Shown here piece by piece: positions 58,755 to 64,000 of a stretch of DNA of 64,000 nt. The translations under genes were made by a program, and so were the position numbers. The notes beneath the pieces are model-generated. The model saw only the letters and a list, made by a program, of their open reading frames with translations, ran no database searches and was not told the DNA's origin. Within the stretch, counting starts at the first letter, position 1, and every line of letters starts with the position of its first letter. This stretch comes from Mactromeris polynyma (Eukaryota > Mollusca > Bivalvia > Venerida > Mactridae), in assembly GCA_032209605.1 (NCBI GenBank), contig JASFXZ010000001.1, forward strand, positions 20,664,256 to 20,728,255. Reading direction: 5' to 3'.

Positions 58755-59480
58755 ACCATGGTTTAACCATGGTGAATCCATGTTTAAACCATGTTTAAAG
58801 ACCATGTTCTAGATATGTAATAGTTCTAAAATGATCATGGTTAAACCATGGTATAACCAGGTTTGTCAATTGGCACACTACCATTTCAAGGCCATGCCAT
58901 GGTCATGGATTCTCTGTTTTGACTATATTTTGACCCTGTCTTTTTAGACATGATTTGGACTTATTTTGCATATGGTCAAATGATTTCCACATCATGTCCA
59001 ACAACTCGCTGCCAAACCAAAGACAAATCAGATACTCATCAGACTGTTTTGGCAATGTTATGTCAAAAATGACCATGGTTAAACCATGGTATAACCAGGT
59101 TTGTCAATTGGCACACTACCATTTCAAGGCCATACCATGGTCATGGATTCCCTGTTCTGACTATGGTTTGACCCCGTCTTTTTGGACATTATTTGTACAT
59201 GTAATAGTTCTAAAATGCCCATGGTTAAACCATGTTATAACCAGGTTTGTCAATTGGCACACTACCATTTCAAGGCCATACCATGGTCATGGATTCCCTG
59301 TTCTGACTATGGTTTGACCCCGTCTTTTTGGACATGATTTGTACATGTAATAGTTCTAAAATGCCCATGGTTAAACCATGGTACAACCACGTTTGTCAAT
59401 TGGCTCACTACTATTTCAGGGTCATGTCATGGTCATGGATTGTCTGTTTTGACTATGTTTTGGCCTTTTGACAAACATGG
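58755..59480. repeat. CCATGGTTTAACCATGG palindrome-bearing tandem repeat
   Basis: Four copies contain a CATGGTTAAACCATGGTATA core, ACCAGGTTTGTCAATTGGCA, CACTACCATTTCAAGGCCAT, CCATGGTCATGGATTCCCTG and TAGTTCTAAAATGCCC. Copy spacing is about 236 bp for the first and about 146 bp for the next two (TAGTTCTAAA at 59205 and 59351). Palindromic CCATGG motifs recur in every unit, so the DNA or an RNA from it could form many hairpins. Confidence 0.9.
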
Positions 59481-59566
59481 TTGAACAGTGGTTGAACCGT
59501 GATCATTACTGGTCTACAAGATGGCCATATCATGCCCATGTATCAATGTCGTAGCAGGGTTATATT

Positions 59567-59848
59567 ATGGGCCTAGTGACCTAGTTATTGACACCCCTGA
59601 TGGCCCAAATTTAGTAGAGATTGTTATTGTGACCAAGTTTCATAATGATTAGGCCAAAATTGTGACATCTATTGTGTTCACAAGGTTTTACTAAAGTTTG
59701 AACCTAGTGACCGAGTTTTTTACCCTGGATGACCCAATATCGAAGGGGACGCAGATTCATTGTACTCTAACCCATGTCTGTCCTGTTATTACGGACATAA
59801 GAGTGATCACAAAAGCTCGCCTTGTCACGTGACAAGGTGAGCTAAAAT
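59567..59848 (+). repeat. Dispersed element ending GGTGAGCTAAAATA
   Basis: GTGACCTAGTTATTGACACC and GATGGCCCAAATTTAG modules lead to AGCTCGCCTTGTCACGTGAC, AAGGTGAGCTAAAATAAC. This gives a terminal hairpin (CCTTGTCACGTGACAAGG, a perfect 18-bp palindrome) followed by the shared TAAAATA end. Confidence 0.7.
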
Positions 59849-59943
59849 AACATGTTACAATATGAGATCAGTAAACTGCAAAGGCTTTAAGTAAATTGCG
59901 AACTTGTTATTATTGAAAAAAACTTGCTTCATTTATAAATAAA

Positions 59944-60462
59944 ATGACAAGAAAAAGTTCAAAGCAGGTAAAAAGAACAGTAAAGTCAAGAAGTTGTGAT
60001 ATTGTAGGTGCTCTAGGTGTGCTGCATTTGAATGATAACCAGCCAGAAGTTCTGCATACTATATTCCAGCATTTGAATGTAACAGATACTGTTAACCTGA
60101 GAAAAGTTCTTTGGGTTATTGTGAATGGTCAGAAGTTCCATGGAGCTGAATACAGGAAAATGAAGAAGAGGCAGTGTAGCATTGCATTAACTACCACGGG
60201 TGATGTAGTGGCTGTGCAGTACTTCGTGTACAATATACTTGAAGATACAGTTCATTTAGTTTGTAAAAAATTTGAAAATAACATTGACTTGCATATATAT
60301 GAAAATAGTGGATGTCATGTTTTTCTGATGAGAGAAACAAACCAAATCTTGGTGTTACCTGTTGAGACACTGTCACAGAAAGTTTTTCTTGTTAAAGTTG
60401 GTCATGTTTGTTATATATCAAAAGCGCCAAATCTTTTTGGTTATTCTGTATTAAAGTAGACC
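59944..60462 (+). pseudogene. Transposon-derived ORF, probable C-terminal fragment of a CACTA/EnSpm-type transposase-domain protein
   Basis: An uninterrupted 171-codon frame starts ATG at 59944 and ends TAG. It is the only long non-repetitive ORF with natural amino-acid composition. It opens with a basic region (MTRKSSKQVKRTVKSRS), has an NGQKFHGAEYRKM segment near residue 57 and VVAVQYFVYNI near residue 88. It ends with two beta-rich stretches, ILVLPVETLSQKVFLVKVG and YISKAPNLFGYSVLK. That ending resembles, from memory, the C-termini of uncharacterised invertebrate proteins carrying Tnp2-type transposase domains (...PN.YGHSV.K). The catalytic part would lie upstream, and none is seen; the 5' side is repeat sequence. 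It is intronless and could be a domesticated single-exon gene, but a truncated element copy is likelier. Family assignment is tentative. Confidence 0.45.
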
Positions 60463-60645
60463 TTAAAGATTTCCAAAAGTATGCATTTATTAAGACTCTT
60501 AAAATTGTAATGCAAATATGTAGCTTTACTATTCAAAGAATAGGGGAGCTATCCTAAGCATGTGGCTAATTAAGCTTTGTATACATGTACATACTTTGTC
60601 AATCCTATAGAGTACTCTCCTATCAAGACTATCATGGCTGCATGC

Positions 60646-60866
60646 AAAAAAAGTCAGTGGAATACCACCGGTATACCACCGGTATTCCACCTGGTAATTC
60701 AGTGGAATACCGGCGGTAAAATTACCTGGTATTCCACTGAAAGTTTACCGCCGGTATTCCAGTGGAATACCACTGGTAAATTTCTCTGGTATACCTGCGG
60801 TAAACTTTCAGTGGTATTCCACTGGAGTACCAGAGAAATTTACCACTGGTATACAACTGAAATATT
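60646..60866 (+). repeat. GGTATTCCACTGG palindrome element, copy 1
   Basis: It starts AAAAAAAGTCAGTGGAATAC. The element is a chain of nested inverted repeats: CAGTGGAATACCGGCGGTAA against TTTACCGCCGGTATTCC, and AAATTTCTCTGGTAT against GTACCAGAGAAATTT. GGTATNCCNNNGGTA motifs recur about every 13-20 bp. A second copy in the opposite orientation is at 63755-63978. Confidence 0.85.
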
Positions 60867-61312
60867 GACAGAATCTGCAAATATTCCTAGCATAATGAGT
60901 TAAAACAACAGAACAAACTTGTGACCTGATAAATCTTGTGATTGCTTATTCAAACAACAAAAGTATACTATTTTACCCCATAGGAAGGGCAACACTTATA
61001 CTATATCCATACGTCTTCCAGAATAACAAAATAATTACATTTTAAAAATAAACTAACACATCCTTACAGGTAGTCACTTAGGACTTTTCCAGGACAATCT
61101 CCCTAGGGGGGTGGTAAGAATGACAACCACTTAAAATTTCCTTGGTGGGGATCAAAACCTGAATACAATTCTGGTGACTGATGGTCAACTTTTTCGACTG
61201 TCATTCCTATCCAGCAGGGAGATTTTCCTTGAGGTATGAAAAAGTGACCAACAGATTCAAGGATACATGTATAGTAAATATTTTACATATTTGTGATAAA
61301 GCTGACTCAATA
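60867..61312. other. Sequence without identifiable genes
   Basis: An AGTCACTTAGGAC.. / GATGGTCAACTTTTTCGACT SINE-like look at 61070-61220 (CAAAACCTGAATAC) is not convincing. Confidence 0.35.
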
Positions 61313-61967
61313 TATACTTAAGGACTTTGAAAACGCACGCTTTGGATATGTGTGTTTTCACAACGAAAGCACTTACTATATGATTATATTCATACACGTT
61401 AGTTGTAACCTATTCATTGCCGCCATTTAGACACCAACACATTTAAAATTGATTGAGTAATAACGAAATTATCGCATGATAAAGACCGTGCTCCAAAAAT
61501 CGAAAGTAACACTTTTGCCGGCTACTTGTGATTAGATATTGCAACTGTCAACATGACAATGCACCAATTGTAGTGATTTATTCATCAGATCAGGGATTTA
61601 TGAAAGGGGTTTATAAAAGTTACACAAGTAGTGTAACCAATGATATTAATGAATTGTTTTTATAATTAAAAATGGTTTGCATGAAATTTCAGTGGATGTT
61701 TTTTCAGTAACCACGAATTTTCGTCATGTTGACAGTTGCAATATCTAATCACAAGTAGCCGGCAAAAGTGTTACTTTCGATTTTTGGAGCACGGTCTTTA
61801 TCATGCGATAATTTCGTTATTACTCAATCAATTTTAAATGTGTTGGTGTCTAAATGGCGGCAATGAATAGGTTACAACTAACGTGTATGAATATAATCAT
61901 ATAGTAAGTGCTTTCGTTGTGAAAACACACATATCCAAAGCGTGCGTTTTCAAAGTCCTTAAGTATA
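61313..61967. mobile_element. 655-bp element with perfect 245-bp terminal inverted repeats
   Basis: The left arm, 61313-61557, begins TATACTTAAGGACTTTGAAA and ends CTGTCAACATGAC. The right arm, 61723-61967, is its reverse complement; aligning by eye I found no mismatch or gap over 245 bases. The 165-bp centre (61558-61722) is AT-rich and non-coding. TA or TATA occurs at both outer edges, compatible with a TA target duplication. Long identical arms suggest a very recent non-autonomous DNA transposon or foldback element. The alternative is a de novo palindrome or an assembly artefact. Confidence 0.85.
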
Positions 61968-63229
61968 GCATACACACATATCTTAGTTAACAAAATAAGA
62001 CAAATCATTGTTTACAGTTTTACCTAAAAAATAATTAATTTTACACATACTTGCATATGATCAGAACGTCACAACTGGCAATTAAATATTAATCAAACTA
62101 CATTCATGAACAAAAATACTTGGTACTTAAAATGCAATGGTGACAATAATTAACACATTTTGTAAGAACACACCCATGTGACCATTACTGAAAACTGAAA
62201 TTCTTAGAGAATTTAAAATGATACATTATTAAACAATAGAATTACAAATTCACACTTTAAACTATTTCCATAATTCAGTAGATCTTTCTGTGAAGTCCAT
62301 CCACGCACTCCACAAATTTCTTTCTTCCATGGTATAAGTTGAACAAAATTAAATGCATTGAAGAGAATGTGTGTAACCTAATGAGAGTTAAGAAACAAAG
62401 GTTTTTTGAAAGTCATTGGTGATTTTAACATCACCACACCAACATTTTTTACATCACCACACCAACATGTTTTTGCAGTGTCATCAACGGAAAACACTAT
62501 GGGTAGATGCACCTATCTCTTCCTAGCTACCACAAAACCTCCAAGACTTTAAACGACCAGGGTGTTTTTAAACACATCTTTAATATTATCACCTCGTGAG
62601 TTATACAATTGTCTGAAATATAAAACATAAATTTACTTCTAACTTGAGAAGATACAAACAACATATTAAACAAATCACATTAAAACTAGCTGCCAAACCA
62701 AAGAGGAAACAATTTGGTAAAAATTAACGACTTCTCCGTTAATAAATCACAACTGTAAGTAAACCGTGACAAAATCAAAAGCGGAATGCATAAAATTGCT
62801 CTACACATTAAATTATTGTCATCAAAATTAATTCTCAATGTTAGGAAATAATAGAATGACACCAGTAACCGTTTAGGAATGCTATGGGTCGAAATGAACA
62901 GAGGCGAAATGACTTGAGTACGAATCAACCATTCCTGACGTAAGTGCAGACTTAGAACACGTATTTTAAACGATTTTCTTGAAACAGGTACTGTACTTCA
63001 GCTCTTATTTATTCTATGCAATCGTATGGAATTAATTACGATAAATGCCACCAACCACAACACCCGATTCAACAGTTTTCAAGCTAGCATGAGTGAATCA
63101 CTCGAAAAAATGGACGGTTACGCAGAGTTCTTTTGTCGTTTTGGTCGGGGAAATAACAGTCTGAAATTCGCCGCTGCCACCAATGTTATATATTTGACAG
63201 TGTTCAAATAAGCATACAGTTACACTTAC
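61968..63229. other. Putative first intron
   Basis: An excellent acceptor (TTTATGTTTTATATTTCAG) ends at 62613 on the minus strand, before a frame reading QLYNSRGDNIKDVFKNTLVV and a stop. It does not fit the phase of an ATG-GTG-CAG first exon and is not called. A duplicated CATCACCACACCAACAT(T/G)TT lies at about 62430-62470. Confidence 0.4.
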
Positions 63230-63400
63230 CTGCACCATTGGTAGGTTTTATTTGTTCTGCGGAACCTTTTATTAGGTATGATCGTCAATTTTAGAACAGC
63301 TATCGGCGGGCAATTCTCCCGCTTCTCTCACCAAATGTAAACACGCCGGGTATAAAACTAAGTAATACCGGACCGAATAGCGGACGGTACGCAGTTCGTT
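63230..63400 (-). CDS. Candidate first exon with start codon (CDS part 63230-63238)
   Basis: On the minus strand a CpG-rich leader ends CCTACCAATGGTGCAG before the canonical donor GTAAGTGTAA. ATG-GTG-CAG would begin the protein (Met-Val-Gln) and leave phase 0. The exon at 44443-44532 needs phase 1, so at least one unseen exon of length 3n+1 would lie between them if both belong to one gene. In another frame the exon end reads TNGAG into that next exon's DYAVFD, but that frame has an upstream stop and no ATG. The 5' limit is not visible; 63400 is a guess from the CpG-rich block. It could also be a non-coding 5' exon. Confidence 0.4.
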
Positions 63401-63440
63401 GACGTACGACATATAATACGCGTTACGAGGATGAGATGTT
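63340..63440 (-). promoter_or_regulatory. CpG-rich putative core promoter
   Basis: The 63280-63430 block (GACGTACGACATATAATACG, CGTTACGAGG, CCGGACCGAATAGCGGACGG) has the highest CpG density in the window. This is expected of an unmethylated promoter in a genome where CpG is otherwise depleted. A TATTATATG stretch on the minus strand sits at about 63407-63415. A separate GGTATAAAAC TATA-like box in plus orientation lies at 63350, so bidirectional activity is possible. Confidence 0.35.
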
Positions 63441-63754
63441 ATTCGGATCATATTTGAGTATTAAATACGACAATTAGTACATATTTAATATTTGCCTTAA
63501 AAGATTAAGTAAAATTTTGCAACAAATAATCAATTTAATGTCTGAAAAAGTCCGTCAGTGTTTTTGAGAAATTATCATACACGTATTTGATTCAGAAATA
63601 TTTAGCAAATGTTCAAAAAATGTCCGTCCCGTAAAGTTTGATTCAGAAATATTCAGTTTGAAAACACAAGTTAACAGTTTCAAAAGGCACTACACTCCCC
63701 CCATTTTTATCAGAAAAATTCTAAAAAAAAAATTCATTAGGGATGCCAATTGGA
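63441..63754. other. Upstream flank without identifiable genes
   Basis: A duplicated TTTGATTCAGAAATATT occurs at 63587 and 63638, each near GTCCGTC, a local duplication of about 50 bp. No gene was seen. Confidence 0.45.
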
Positions 63755-63978
63755 TTATTGCTTACCAGTGGTATTCCACTGGTGTTACACTGGCATTCCA
63801 ATGGATTTTTGTTTACCACTGGAATGCAGTGGAATTCCACTGGAATTCCAGTGGATTTATGTTTACCACTGGAATGCAGTGGAATACCACTGCATTCCAG
63901 TGGAATTCCAGTGGAATTTTGCTCACCACTGGAATGCAGTGGTATTCCACTGGTATTCCACTGACTTTTTTACTGGGG
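63755..63978 (-). repeat. GGTATTCCACTGG palindrome element, copy 2
   Basis: It ends ATTCCACTGACTTTTTTACT, the reverse complement of the start of copy 1, so it is inverted relative to it. TTTACCACTGGAATGCAGTG recurs at 63808 and 63864, and similarly (CTCACCACTGG) at 63922, a 56-58-bp period. Open frames across it are by-products of the repetition. Confidence 0.85.
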
Positions 63979-64000
63979 TGATAATACAGTTTATTTTACA

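Noticed and set aside
62490..62612. Minus-strand exon after a strong acceptor, reading QLYNSRGDNIKDVFKNTLVV then stop
   Set aside because: It needs phase 2 from the first exon, which has no ATG in that frame. With ATG-GTG-CAG the reading stops after three codons.

Overview
The window is eukaryotic and almost certainly from a bivalve mollusc, probably a clam-type heterodont; this is inferred, not tested. It is AT-rich, has no dense gene content and no bacterial organisation, and carries repeats I associate with bivalves: tRNA-derived SINEs whose 3' body reads as a degenerate 'GGTTTAACNCCGTTTCTCAACG' domain (on the + strand, the reverse of the SINE sense), modular elements built on 'AAAGGGCCATAACTC' and 'TGACCTTGACC', and short TA-flanked inverted-repeat elements.

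Protein coding content is sparse. The best reading is that most of the window is intron of one minus-strand gene with tiny exons. A CpG-rich first exon ends ATG-GTG-CAG before a canonical donor at 63230. Clear exon-like blocks with consensus splice sites lie at 44443-44532 and 23871-23936, a weaker one at 42143-42252, and a possible terminal exon at 16385-16684 with a downstream AATAAA. I do not recognise the protein, and at least one linking exon is missing from the model. The only other substantial coding segment, 59944-60459 (+), looks like the C-terminal piece of a CACTA/EnSpm-type transposon protein.

Layout: 1-8400 has dispersed elements, one MITE and SINE heads. 8400-9335 is a 17-bp minisatellite. 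15318-20040 is a cluster of MITEs and MITE-like tandem arrays, with the putative terminal exon inside it. 21000-30900 mixes MITEs, modular repeats, a 59-bp array and a 19-bp array. 31690-33080 is a compound minisatellite. 37727-39437 is a 1.7-kb satellite of 15-bp modules. 39553-41233 is a foldback-ended element holding four near-identical 156-bp modules. 42000-54300 holds candidate exons, MITEs and several SINEs. 58345-64000 is the most structured part: a SINE, a CCATGG palindrome array, the transposase fragment, two oppositely oriented copies of a GGTATTCCACTGG palindrome family, a perfect 245-bp inverted repeat, and the candidate promoter.

The strongest unifying observation is that several tandem arrays (17-bp at 8.4 kb, 40-bp at 15.3 kb, 17-bp at 18.0 kb) are made of sequence resembling the termini of mariner-like MITEs in the same window. 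This suggests MITE ends act as seeds for minisatellite growth. Everything here was read by eye, so coordinates of diverged repeats are approximate to about 10-20 bp.
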